Assembly: GCA_038147195.1 (NCBI GenBank)
Contig: JAYQTB010000004.1
Coordinates: forward strand, 124,001-188,000
Origin: Eutrophocola salsuginis
GTDB lineage: Bacteria; Pseudomonadota; Gammaproteobacteria; Pseudomonadales; Pseudohongiellaceae
Direction: 5' to 3'
DNA: 64,000 nt
Positions 1 through 8,094 of this stretch are shown here, piece after piece. A program made the translations under genes and the position numbers. The notes below the pieces were generated by a model, which saw only the letters and a list, made by a program, of their open reading frames with translations, did not search any database and was not told where the DNA came from. Every line of letters begins with the position of its first letter. Position 1 is the stretch's first letter.

Positions 1-1
1 C

Positions 2-889
2 GTGAAGGCACAGGATTTTGACGCCGTCGAGATCCATGTACTGCCGGTGCGCGACAACATCTTCATGCTGGTCGGTGCCGGAGGCAATATCACAGTGCAA
101 ACCGGTAATGAAGGCGTCCTGATAATCGATACGCAATACGAGCAACTTTCAGACAAAGTCCTTGCGGCCATTCGCACACTGTCAGACAAGCCGTTACGCT
201 ATATCATCAATACCCATCATCACGGTGACCACGTCGGAGGCAATGTTCCCTTGCGTGCGGCGGGATTCACGCCAGTCGGCGGCAATGTCGGCGGCGACAT
301 TGGCGATGCCGGTGAGGGTGCTCGCATCCTGGCGCACGAGAATGTCCTGCTGCACCTTTCTGCGGACGATAACGTTTCTCCAGATGCCTGGCCGACGATG
401 ACCTATTTCACAGAGAAGCGTGATATCTATTTCAACGGCGAAGGCGTTCGCGTGCTGCACCAGCCCAACGCTCATACCGACGGAGACAGCATTATCTTTT
501 TCCGAAAATCAGATGTCATTACCACCGGTGATGCGTATATCACCTCGTTCTATCCCTATATCGATATGCCTTCCGGTGGCACCATCAACGGTTTTATCGA
601 TGCCGCCAACGTCATCATCGACCTAATCATTCCCGAATATGGCCAGGACGGCGGCACCCTGGTAATTCCTGGCCACGGTCGCCTCAGCGACGTAGGTGAT
701 GTCATCAACTGGCGTGAAATGCTTACCATCGTGCGCGACCGCGTCCTCGATATGAAGCAACGCGGCCTAAGTCTGGAGGAGGTCCTGGCGGAAAAACCTA
801 CCCGGGATTATGACCCGCGCTGGGCAGGCCAGGGCATTTTCTCCACGGAGAATTTCGTCACTGCCGTTTACATGACACTGGACCAGTAA
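2..889 (+). CDS. MBL-fold metallo-hydrolase (5' end probably outside window)
   Basis: A metallo-beta-lactamase-fold hydrolase. The metal-binding motif THHHGDH is at about residues 71-77, followed by a later His in NAHTDGD, an Asp in TGDAY and a final PGHG, which together supply the usual dinuclear zinc ligands. A GTG lies at base 2, but no signal peptide is seen, whereas the similar protein at 22458-23339 has one, so the true start is probably upstream of the window. It differs from that paralogue by a glycine-rich insertion after the zinc motif (GFTPVGGNVGG and following). The next gene begins 11 bp downstream, which suggests co-transcription. The substrate cannot be told from sequence. Confidence 0.85.
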   Translation: MKAQDFDAVEIHVLPVRDNIFMLVGAGGNITVQTGNEGVLIIDTQYEQLSDKVLAAIRTLSDKPLRYIINTHHHGDHVGGNVPLRAAGFTPVGGNVGGDIGDAGEGARILAHENVLLHLSADDNVSPDAWPTMTYFTEKRDIYFNGEGVRVLHQPNAHTDGDSIIFFRKSDVITTGDAYITSFYPYIDMPSGGTINGFIDAANVIIDLIIPEYGQDGGTLVIPGHGRLSDVGDVINWREMLTIVRDRVLDMKQRGLSLEEVLAEKPTRDYDPRWAGQGIFSTENFVTAVYMTLDQ

Positions 890-899
890 GGAGATCGAT

Positions 900-1652
900 G
901 TGAAAACCAAGATTGCAGTAACACTGGTTTCCCTACTGATGGGAATTTCCTGTACCACAAGCGCACAACCACCTGGTGGCGCTCAGCCACAGTCTGCCCG
1001 TGAAGTGGCACCCATCGACCTGACCGGTTACTGGGTATCACTGGTCACCGAAGACTGGCGTTTCCGCATGTTGACGGCTCCAGCCGGCGACTATGAAGGT
1101 ATAGGCTTGACCCCGAGAGGCCGCGAGATCGCGAATGCCTGGGATCCTGCCGCAGATACTGCTGCCGGCAATGCCTGCAAGGCCTATGGCGCCGGCGGTA
1201 TCATGCGCATCCCGACACGTCTACATATCACCTGGGCAGGCGGCGATGTCATGCAGGTGGCTACTGATGCCGGCATGCAGACCCGCTTGCTCAAGTTCGG
1301 CCCGGACCAGGACAATGCCGGTGCCGGTACCTTGCAAGGCGTGACCAATGCAAACTGGCTGCTGGAACGGGACGGTGGGCGTTTTGGCCCGGTGACCTGG
1401 GGCAGCATCGAAAGCCACACCACTGACATGGCGCCCGGTTACTTGCGGCGCAACGGTGTTCCCTATGGCGCCGGAGCGGAACTGACGGAATACTGGGAAC
1501 TGCTGGTGGGCGGCGATGGTACCGAGTACCTAAGTGTCATCTCAATCTTGCGTGACCCGGAGCACCTGACACAGCTTTATACCACCAGCGCGAACTTCAA
1601 GCGGCAAGATGACGCTTCCGGCTGGAACCCATCCGAGTGCATGGCTCAGTAA
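900..1652 (+). CDS. Secreted protein of unknown function (DLTGYW/C-x-x-x-G-x-x-x-MR type)
   Basis: A 250-residue exported protein with an N-terminal signal peptide (KTKIAVTLVSLLMG...SAQ). The start is GTG at 900, preceded by AAGGAG at 890-895; the ATG that overlaps it at 898 runs straight into TGA. The mature part opens with DLTGYW and carries a stretch with one Cys, glycines and MRIP near residues 95-105. That stretch recalls the C-x-P-x-G-x-x-R block of the proteins at 57263-58249 and 58382-59729, so I place it loosely in the same secreted superfamily. It lies between an MBL-fold gene and a DUF6152 gene, and ends at a strong bidirectional terminator. Function unknown. Confidence 0.75.
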   Translation: MKTKIAVTLVSLLMGISCTTSAQPPGGAQPQSAREVAPIDLTGYWVSLVTEDWRFRMLTAPAGDYEGIGLTPRGREIANAWDPAADTAAGNACKAYGAGGIMRIPTRLHITWAGGDVMQVATDAGMQTRLLKFGPDQDNAGAGTLQGVTNANWLLERDGGRFGPVTWGSIESHTTDMAPGYLRRNGVPYGAGAELTEYWELLVGGDGTEYLSVISILRDPEHLTQLYTTSANFKRQDDASGWNPSECMAQ

Positions 1653-1671
1653 TCTCAGAAATACAATCAAT

Positions 1672-1701
1672 AAAAAAGGCCGCTCAGTTGCGGCCTTTTT
1701 T
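1672..1701. terminator. Bidirectional rho-independent terminator
   Basis: A perfect 6-bp GC stem (GGCCGC at 1678-1683, GCGGCC at 1690-1695) is flanked by six A on the left and six T on the right. It therefore works on both strands, ending the plus-strand gene at 900-1652 and the minus-strand DUF6152 gene at 1718-2110. Confidence 0.9.
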
Positions 1702-1717
1702 ATACATCAAAATCAGG

Positions 1718-2110
1718 TTATTCGAATTCTTCGTTGTTGAAACCCCAACCGAAATTATCCGAGGGACGCAGGATGGACTCCATGCGCATTCTGTAGTCGG
1801 TACGTTCCCGAGAGGGCTGACCGACGATGATGACCTCGTCACCGGGCTTGAAGGAAGTTCGGGTCAGACCCTGACGCATCAGCAGGCTCGCACCGCCCCA
1901 TTCGATACCCCAGCGCTGTTCCACACCGTTCTCATCCGGCGCCATCACCATGACGGAGGAGTGTGGGTTGCGGAAATTCATTTGGATGAGCTTGCCACGT
2001 ATCTCGATGGTGGTATCCATGTCGTAGGTTGCTTGGAAGGAATGGTGGGCAAAAGCGACTGGTACCAGCAGGAGGCTGGCACACAGGCTGAAAATTCGGA
2101 CAGTGTTCAT
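1718..2110 (-). CDS. DUF6152 family secreted protein
   Basis: A 130-residue protein with a clear signal peptide ending in AFA. The mature form starts with HHSF, the hallmark of DUF6152 proteins, followed by conserved NPHS and PGDEV blocks. The family is periplasmic and of unknown function. A second DUF6152 gene is at 56745-57224, also beside a C-x-P-x-G-x-x-R family gene. It converges on the gene at 900-1652 and shares its terminator. Confidence 0.85.
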   Translation of the reverse strand: MNTVRIFSLCASLLLVPVAFAHHSFQATYDMDTTIEIRGKLIQMNFRNPHSSVMVMAPDENGVEQRWGIEWGGASLLMRQGLTRTSFKPGDEVIIVGQPSRERTDYRMRMESILRPSDNFGWGFNNEEFE

Positions 2111-2218
2111 GCAGATTTACCCTCAGCGCATATAGGTGCTACACAATTATAACTGAAGGTATTTTGGCTGTGCACGCTTTCAATCACTCCATTCAGGGGG
2201 CATTAATGCATTGGCAAT

Positions 2219-2245
2219 AAAAAAACCGGCCTGAGCCGGTTTTTT
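2219..2245 (-). terminator. Terminator of rpsT
   Basis: Stem CCGGC/GCCGG with A-rich left and T-rich right flanks, about 30 bp beyond the rpsT stop on the minus strand. It could act in both directions. Confidence 0.85.
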
Positions 2246-2274
2246 AATTAAATCAATCAGTTATAAAAATTTTC

Positions 2275-2541
2275 TTAGGCTTTGAGAGCCTTGATCGCGG
2301 TATTTAGGCGGCTCTTGTGGCGGGCGGCCTTGTTCGCGTGTATATGGCCCTTATCGGCCATGCTATCGATAACGGGTACAGCTGCGCTGTAGGCGCTGGT
2401 GGCCTTGTCGTAATCCTTGCTTTCGATGGCTGCGTTCACCTTCTTGATATAGGTGCGCACCATGGAACGGGCACTGGCATTGTGCTTGCGGCGGTTTTCA
2501 GCCTGTTTGGCCCGTTTGCGAGCCTGTGCAGAGTTAGCCAA
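2275..2541 (-). CDS. rpsT: 30S ribosomal protein S20
   Basis: Small-subunit ribosomal protein S20, 88 residues, close to the 87 of the E. coli protein. It begins with the family's typical ANSAQARKR and is very rich in Lys, Arg and Ala. I place the start at the TTG at 2541, because AAGGAG precedes it at the right spacing and the conserved protein begins there; an ATG 36 bases upstream would add a non-conserved tail. E. coli rpsT also starts at UUG, where the weak codon is part of S20 autoregulation, so the same control is likely here. The gene is divergent from murJ, as in many gammaproteobacteria. Confidence 0.97.
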   Translation of the reverse strand: MANSAQARKRAKQAENRRKHNASARSMVRTYIKKVNAAIESKDYDKATSAYSAAVPVIDSMADKGHIHANKAARHKSRLNTAIKALKA

Positions 2542-2709
2542 AGGACTCTCCTTCTCGTTGTTGTCTCTGATTGTCAATTTTTCCAGCCTTCATGGGCTGA
2601 AAAAGGTGCGAATCATGCAGTTTTCCCTGCCTTTTGTCAACTCCGACGGCCTCCTGCGTGCCCCGGGGGGTGTGATAAAATGCCCTCTTTTTCACGGGAA
2701 GGGTAAAGC

Positions 2710-4284
2710 GTGCAGGCAGCCGAAGACAGGCCGGAGGAAACTACCGGCGTTGCCAGGTCCAGCCTGGTTGTCTCCCTGATGACCTTCCTCTCCCGCATCC
2801 TGGGCCTGGTTCGGGAGATCGTCTTTGCCGCCGTCTTCGGGGACGGTGCCGCTGCCGACGCCTTCTTTGTCGCTTTCCGTATTCCCAATTTCCTGCGCAG
2901 GCTCTTCGCCGAGGGTGCCTTTTCCCAGGCCTTCGTGCCGGTACTGTCGGAATACCGCAAGCAGCGCTCCTTCGTTGAGGTCAAAAACCTGGTGGACCAT
3001 GTTGCCGGTCGGCTGTCCCTAATCCTGGTGGTCGTGACTATAATCGGGGTGATTGCTGCACCCCTGATAGGCACACTGTTCGCCTGGGGCTATCGTGATG
3101 CCCCGGAAAAGTTTGCACAGCTTGTGGACATGCTGCGCATTACCTTTCCCTACATTCTGCTGATTTCGCTGACCGGATTCGCGGGCTCCATCCTGAATTC
3201 GTACGGCCGCTTTGCTGTCCCGGCCATGACGCCGATCTTTCTAAATCTAACCCTTATCGCCTGCGCTCTGCTTCTTAGTCCGCTCATGAACGAGCCGATC
3301 ATCGCCCTGGCATGGGGCGTGCTCATCGCCGGCATCATCCAACTCATGTTCCAGTTGCCTTTCCTACATCACCTGCGCTTGGTACCCAGGCCGACCCTGA
3401 AACCCAAGCATGACGGTGTAGACCAGGTCATCATGCTGATGCTGCCGGTCATGTTCAGTGTCTCCGTGGGGCAGATCAACCTGCTGATAGACACTATGCT
3501 CGCCACGGCACTACAGGGCGATGGTGCGGTGAGCTGGCTGTATTATTCCGACCGCCTAATGGAACTGCCGCTGGGTGTGTTCGCCATCGCCATCGCCACC
3601 GTCATCCTGCCGACGCTATCCCGCATACATGCTGCAGCGGATGCCGAAAAGTTTTTAACCACACTAGACTGGAGCCTGAGGACACTGGTGCTGGTTGGGC
3701 TGCCGGCCACCCTGGCGCTCATCGTGCTGGCAGACCCGCTCATCATCACCATTTACCAGCGCGGCGCCTTTGGCCTCGAGTCGGTCCTGCCTACATCGGC
3801 CAGCCTGAAGGCCTATGCCGTCGGTTTGCTCGGATTCATGTGCATCAAGGTGCTGGCCACGGCGTATTTCTCCCGCAAGGACACTACCACACCGGTGCGG
3901 TATGCCATCGTCGCCATGGTGAGCAACATGTTCCTTAACCTGATCTTGATCATTCCGCTTGCTCATGTCGGCCTGGCTTTGGCGACTTCGCTTTCCGCTT
4001 TTATCAATGGCGGCCTGCTGCTATTCGGCCTGCTCAGGCAGGGCGTGTTCAGGTTTCGGGTACACTGGATTGCCTACCTCCTGCGCATAGGAATGGCGGC
4101 GCTGGTCATGGTACTGGTGCTGAAGCTGTTGTACGGGGCAGGGGATTTCGATGTCCTGGCCACCGCAGGCACGGTCGACCGCGTGATGTACCTGGGTCTG
4201 CTGTGTTGCGCCGGCGCCTTGGCCTATGGCCTGACCCTCCTGGCGCTGGGCGTACGGCCCGTCGATTTACGTCACCGGGCCTGA
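2710..4284 (+). CDS. murJ: Lipid II flippase MurJ
   Basis: Inner-membrane flippase that moves lipid II, the peptidoglycan precursor, to the periplasmic face. The 524-residue product is close to the family's usual 510-525 and consists of repeated hydrophobic helices. The N-terminal block SRILGLVREIVFAAVFGDG and the nearby AFFVAFRIPNFLRRLFAEGAF are diagnostic of MurJ/MviN. The start is GTG at 2710 with an AAGGG-type ribosome binding site. It is the first gene of a cell-envelope run murJ-ribF-lspA-fkpB-ispH, with 54 bp before ribF. Confidence 0.96.
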   Translation: MQAAEDRPEETTGVARSSLVVSLMTFLSRILGLVREIVFAAVFGDGAAADAFFVAFRIPNFLRRLFAEGAFSQAFVPVLSEYRKQRSFVEVKNLVDHVAGRLSLILVVVTIIGVIAAPLIGTLFAWGYRDAPEKFAQLVDMLRITFPYILLISLTGFAGSILNSYGRFAVPAMTPIFLNLTLIACALLLSPLMNEPIIALAWGVLIAGIIQLMFQLPFLHHLRLVPRPTLKPKHDGVDQVIMLMLPVMFSVSVGQINLLIDTMLATALQGDGAVSWLYYSDRLMELPLGVFAIAIATVILPTLSRIHAAADAEKFLTTLDWSLRTLVLVGLPATLALIVLADPLIITIYQRGAFGLESVLPTSASLKAYAVGLLGFMCIKVLATAYFSRKDTTTPVRYAIVAMVSNMFLNLILIIPLAHVGLALATSLSAFINGGLLLFGLLRQGVFRFRVHWIAYLLRIGMAALVMVLVLKLLYGAGDFDVLATAGTVDRVMYLGLLCCAGALAYGLTLLALGVRPVDLRHRA

Positions 4285-4338
4285 GCCCAGCCGGGATTTG
4301 GCATATAATGTTCCGATTTTCTTTCATCGTCTGGAACA

Positions 4339-5271
4339 ATGACTGTTTATTCCGATTTCGCCGAGTTCAGGGCCGACCATGAGCATTGTGTTGCAACAAT
4401 AGGCAAATACGACGGCCTGCACCTCGGTCACCAGCATGTGCTGGATTCCCTGCGTGCCACTGCTTCGCGCAAGGGCTTACCTGCGGTGGTCATTCTGAGT
4501 GAGCCTCACCCCGAAGAGTTCTTCGCCGGTGCAAATGCGGCGCCGCGCCTGACCCAGTTCGACGATAAGGTGGATTTCCTGCTGGGTTATGGCGTCGATG
4601 CCATCTTTAGGATGATCTTCGATGCAGCCCTATGTGAACTCAGCGCCGAGGATTTCATCCGGCAATACCTACTCGACGGACTCGGCGTAACCACGCTCAT
4701 CGTCGGTGACGATTTTCGCTTTGGTAACCGGCGGCAAGGGGATTTCGCCCTGCTGCAGGAAAAAGGCCGCGAACTCGGTTTCGAGGTGGAGCGAGCGCTA
4801 CCCTGCGAGGTGGATGGTGAACGCGTCAGCAGCACGCTGGTTCGCCAGTATCTGCAGGCGGGGGACTGTGAACGTGTACGTGAACTGCTCGGACGATATT
4901 ACAGTATCGGTGGTACGGTGGTGACTGGCAAGAAACTCGGCAGGGAACTGGGCACGCCCACCGCCAACATCGATCTATCGTTTTGCAAACTGTCCTTGCA
5001 GGGTATCTTCAGCGTGCTGGTGCAACAGGGTAAGAGACAACTGCCCGGTGTGGCCAGCATCGGTTTCAACCCGACAGTCGATCACAGTGGCATACCGAAG
5101 CTGGAGGTACATCTGTTCGATTTCGACGATGATATCTACGGTGAACATCTGGTGGTTTCCTTTGTCAAAAAACTGCGGGATGAATTGGTCTTTGCGGATC
5201 TCGACGCCCTCAAGGCGCAGATGTCCCTGGATATCGAGCAGGCCCGTACTTCGTTGCGGTCTTTGGGCTGA
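4339..5271 (+). CDS. ribF: Bifunctional riboflavin kinase/FAD synthetase
   Basis: Makes FMN and FAD from riboflavin and ATP. The N-terminal FAD synthetase domain has the nucleotidyl-transfer motif GKYDGLHLGH at residues 22-31; the C-terminal kinase domain carries GKKLGRELGTPTANI, matching the family's flavokinase signature. The 310 residues match the usual length. The stop is three bases before the lspA start, so the two genes are tightly coupled. In most relatives ileS lies between them; here it does not. Confidence 0.96.
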   Translation: MTVYSDFAEFRADHEHCVATIGKYDGLHLGHQHVLDSLRATASRKGLPAVVILSEPHPEEFFAGANAAPRLTQFDDKVDFLLGYGVDAIFRMIFDAALCELSAEDFIRQYLLDGLGVTTLIVGDDFRFGNRRQGDFALLQEKGRELGFEVERALPCEVDGERVSSTLVRQYLQAGDCERVRELLGRYYSIGGTVVTGKKLGRELGTPTANIDLSFCKLSLQGIFSVLVQQGKRQLPGVASIGFNPTVDHSGIPKLEVHLFDFDDDIYGEHLVVSFVKKLRDELVFADLDALKAQMSLDIEQARTSLRSLG

Positions 5272-5274
5272 ACC

Positions 5275-5793
5275 ATGACAGCACAGACATCAAACAAACA
5301 GATCAGCCTTTTCTTATTGTTCTCGCTGGCAAGTACTATAGTTGTCATCGACAGAGCTACCAAGCTGATCTGTGATGCGAACCTGGCCATGGGTATACCC
5401 GTTACCGTGTTTCCCGGATTTGACCTGCTCCTCGCCTACAACACCGGTGCAGCCTTCAGTTTCCTGGATGATGCCGGAGGCTGGCAGCGCTGGTTTCTGA
5501 CAGGTATCTCCCTCAGCATCAGTATTTTTATCACGGTATGGCTGACCCGTATTCCGCGCTCCCAGAGGCTTCTAGGTATTGCCCTGGCACTGATCCTAGG
5601 TGGCGCACTCGGCAATCTCTACGATCGCATGCTGGCCGGCTACGTGATCGACTTCATAAGCGTCTATGCCGGCGCATACCGATTTGCCACTTTCAACATC
5701 GCCGATTCCGCCGTCAGCGTCGGCGCTGTCCTCATGGTGCTGGACATGTTTATAGATATGAAACGTCAGCCTGTAAGCGGTCCTGAGAACTAA
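5275..5793 (+). CDS. lspA: Lipoprotein signal peptidase (signal peptidase II)
   Basis: Inner-membrane aspartyl protease that cleaves the signal peptide from prolipoproteins after lipid is attached. It is 172 residues with four hydrophobic helices. Conserved blocks are YNTGAAFSF, GGALGNLYDR with VIDF (catalytic Asp about 126), and FNIADSAV (catalytic Asp about 144). Lipoprotein-like signals elsewhere in the window (for example 40427) would be its substrates. It sits between ribF and fkpB. Confidence 0.96.
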   Translation: MTAQTSNKQISLFLLFSLASTIVVIDRATKLICDANLAMGIPVTVFPGFDLLLAYNTGAAFSFLDDAGGWQRWFLTGISLSISIFITVWLTRIPRSQRLLGIALALILGGALGNLYDRMLAGYVIDFISVYAGAYRFATFNIADSAVSVGAVLMVLDMFIDMKRQPVSGPEN

Positions 5794-5796
5794 CCG

Positions 5797-6321
5797 GTGG
5801 CTGCCATGGACAAGATAAATATCAGGGACATCACCGGTATCGATGACCCTCCAGAACCGGAAATTTCACATTACGATGCCGGGCAAGTGTGTAGTGGGCG
5901 TGAGGTAACACTGCACTTCGAACTCGCCTTGCCTAACGGTCAGATAGTGGACAGCAATTTCGAGGGTCAGCCTGCCAAGTTCCGAGTGGGTGACGGCAAC
6001 CTGCCGACTGGCTTTGAGAAGGTGCTAATCGGATTGCGCGCCGGCGATGAACACAGCGTCGATATCGAGGAAGAGGATGCCTTCGGGCCACGAAATCCCG
6101 GCAACGTCCAGACTTTTCCGCGTTACCGGTTTCCGGCCGACTTGGCGATGGAGGAAGGGCTGGTGATGAGTTTTGCCGACAGTGCGGGCAATGAACAGGC
6201 CGGCGTCATCACAGCATTTAGTGCCGACCAGGTCACTGTCGATTTCAACCATCCGCTGGCGGGCAAGAACATCCACTTTCGAGTAAAAATACTTTCCGTT
6301 TCCGGGCAGGTCGAATCATGA
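5797..6321 (+). CDS. fkpB: FKBP-type peptidyl-prolyl isomerase (FkpB/SlpA)
   Basis: Cytoplasmic FKBP-fold prolyl isomerase of the SlyD/SlpA branch. The core reads VTLHFELALPNGQIVDSN then FRVGDGNLPTGFEK, with the insert-in-flap region containing EEDAFGPRNPGNVQ. The product is 174 residues against about 150 in E. coli; the extra length is mostly N-terminal. Start is GTG at 5797 or ATG at 5806; GGTGG at 5796-5800 would favour the ATG. Its stop overlaps the ispH start by four bases (ATGA). The lspA-fkpB-ispH order is standard. Confidence 0.93.
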   Translation: MAAMDKINIRDITGIDDPPEPEISHYDAGQVCSGREVTLHFELALPNGQIVDSNFEGQPAKFRVGDGNLPTGFEKVLIGLRAGDEHSVDIEEEDAFGPRNPGNVQTFPRYRFPADLAMEEGLVMSFADSAGNEQAGVITAFSADQVTVDFNHPLAGKNIHFRVKILSVSGQVES

Positions 6322-7304
6322 ATTCCTGCGGCAATATCCTAGATATCAAGTTGGCAAATCCCAGGGGCTTTTGCGCCGGGGTAGATCGTGCCATCGATAT
6401 CGTGAACCGGGCGTTAGACCTGTTCGGCCCGCCCATTTATGTACGTCATGAGGTGGTGCATAACAAGACGGTTGTGGAATCCCTCAAGCAACGTGGCGCC
6501 ATCTTTGTCGATGAGCTTTCCAATGTGCCGGTGAAGGATGCTGAAGGCAACGCTTCCATCGTTATCTTCAGCGCCCACGGCGTTTCCCAGCAAGTCAGGC
6601 AGGAAGCCGAAAGGCTCGGCTTACGCGTGTTCGATGCCACCTGTCCGCTGGTCACCAAGGTACACCTAGAAGTGGTCAAGTACAGCGAAGCCGGGCACGA
6701 ATGTATTCTTATCGGCCATGCCCGCCATCCGGAAGTGGAGGGCACCATGGGGCAGTTCGACACCAGCAAGGGCGGGCGCATCTACCTTGTGGAGTCGGAA
6801 GCCGATGTAGGCGAACTCGAAGTGCAGGATGAAGACAACCTGGCATTCGTGACACAGACCACCCTGTCAATGGACGACACAGCGCGCATCATCAATGCCC
6901 TGCATGCCCGTTTTCCTAACATCACCGGGCCGCGCAAGAAGGATATCTGCTATGCCACCCAGAACCGGCAGGATGCCGTCAAGCAGCTTGCCCTGGAAAA
7001 CGACCTGGTGCTGGTAGTCGGCTCACCCAATTCCTCGAATTCGAACCGGCTGCGGGAATTGGCAGAGCGCATGGGCAGCGAGGCCTACCTGATCGACCAC
7101 GCCGGGGAAATCCGCGATAGCTGGTTCGACGGCAAGAAATCCATCGGTGTGACTGCCGGGGCATCGGCTCCGGAGATCTTGGTGCAGGAAGTTGTTGCAC
7201 GCCTGAAGCTGGTCGGCGGCAGGGAGCCGGTTGAAATGCAGGGAGTCGAGGAGAATATGGTATTCTCGATGCCACGAGAGCTGAAGTCCCGCGATCGGTC
7301 CTGA
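6318..7304 (+). CDS. ispH: 4-hydroxy-3-methylbut-2-enyl diphosphate reductase
   Basis: Last enzyme of the MEP isoprenoid pathway; it reduces HMBPP to IPP and DMAPP at a [4Fe-4S] cluster. The three cluster cysteines are visible in NPRGFCAGV (Cys19), FDATCPLVTKVH and KDICYATQNRQ. The 328 residues agree with the family. It ends the murJ operon. In Pseudomonas the region after ispH carries minor pilin genes; here it is followed only by decayed regulatory sequence on the other strand. Confidence 0.96.
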   Translation: MNSCGNILDIKLANPRGFCAGVDRAIDIVNRALDLFGPPIYVRHEVVHNKTVVESLKQRGAIFVDELSNVPVKDAEGNASIVIFSAHGVSQQVRQEAERLGLRVFDATCPLVTKVHLEVVKYSEAGHECILIGHARHPEVEGTMGQFDTSKGGRIYLVESEADVGELEVQDEDNLAFVTQTTLSMDDTARIINALHARFPNITGPRKKDICYATQNRQDAVKQLALENDLVLVVGSPNSSNSNRLRELAERMGSEAYLIDHAGEIRDSWFDGKKSIGVTAGASAPEILVQEVVARLKLVGGREPVEMQGVEENMVFSMPRELKSRDRS

Positions 7305-7317
7305 AAATCTTTTTTTA

Positions 7318-7660
7318 ATCCACGCCCAGTTTTCTCGCCGCTGCCTGACTCGCCACTGATGAAAACCGGGGCCTGGCTGCGGGCTAGCTTTGACGATCTG
7401 CTCCCTGAGTTTGTTGATCAGGACTGAGTTGCCCACCAGTTTCAGCGGCAGGTCTTCCGGTTCAGTGGCTCTGGCCGGCAGTTCATGTTCGAGTTTCAGT
7501 GCTGTGTTCACCATTTTACGCAGCTTGCGTGAATAGACGGTCTTGGAAACGAAATCGAAGGCGCCGGATTTCAGTGCAATGCAGGTGCGCTATGTTATTA
7601 ACATCGGGATCGACGTCGGGATTGATGCTGCTAATCAATCGAATATGGTCTGGGGACTGA
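7318..7660 (-). pseudogene. Remnant of a PilR-like sigma-54 response regulator
   Basis: On the minus strand, broken reading frames carry recognisable pieces of an NtrC-family regulator. The end of a receiver domain (ALKSGAFDFVSK, then RKLRKMVNTALKLE) lies near 7500-7565, a linker (LVGNSVLINKLREQIVKAS) follows, and after a shift in a CCCC run the Walker-A region VFISGESGSG appears near 7335-7365. After that nothing conserved remains. More of the receiver (DHIRLISSINPD) can be read upstream in yet another frame. The wording is closest to PilR, as I remember that family. It is clearly non-functional: several frameshifts, a stop, and no complete AAA+ or DNA-binding domain. Confidence 0.7.
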
Positions 7661-7684
7661 ATGCCGCGTCAGAAATGTGCTGAC

Positions 7685-7930
7685 CTATTTGGTTTCCGCG
7701 ATGAATTTGGCCTTGTGGCTATCATTGCAAAACCATAGATCATTATGGGCAAGGGCAGTATCTTCGGGCACATGTACCTTGCAGTAGTGGCACGACACCA
7801 TGTTGCCTCTCACTAGTTGTTTTTTTTTGCCTGTATGTTTCTTACTGTCCAGATTGGCCTGGTAATTCTTTATCAGGCGCCAGAACATCCAGATCACAAG
7901 AGCGAAAATAACGAGTCTGATCAAGCCCAT
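7685..7930 (-). CDS. PP0621-type small membrane-anchored zinc-ribbon protein
   Basis: An 81-residue protein with one N-terminal membrane helix (LIRLVIFALVIWMFW) and a C-terminal putative zinc ribbon: C-x-x-C in VSCHYCKVHVPED, then C-x-x-x-H in WFCNDSHK. This matches the PP0621 family of Pseudomonas, which in many gammaproteobacteria lies directly before pilS-pilR. Here a PilR remnant follows on the same strand and pilS is gone, so the gene looks like a survivor of that locus. Function unknown. Confidence 0.75.
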   Translation of the reverse strand: MGLIRLVIFALVIWMFWRLIKNYQANLDSKKHTGKKKQLVRGNMVSCHYCKVHVPEDTALAHNDLWFCNDSHKAKFIAETK

Positions 7931-8094
7931 AAAAAATCTTTATAATAGCGGTGAAGGTGCAGACAATACCCCACCTCTATGACAATATCCATAGAGGGAC
8001 GCCCGGCATAAAGAGCGCAGCAAACAGTTTCATAACGGGTTTTTGCGCACTTGGGGGGTCTTCGAATACGGCTGCAGTAGCAAAGGAATCCAGT

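Noticed and set aside
1637..2152. A 171-codon plus-strand reading frame
   Set aside because: It is antisense to the well-supported DUF6152 gene and runs through the terminator.
7023..7514. A 163-codon minus-strand reading frame as an intact gene
   Set aside because: Its first part is a PilR-like fragment and the rest is antisense to ispH; only the fragment is meaningful.
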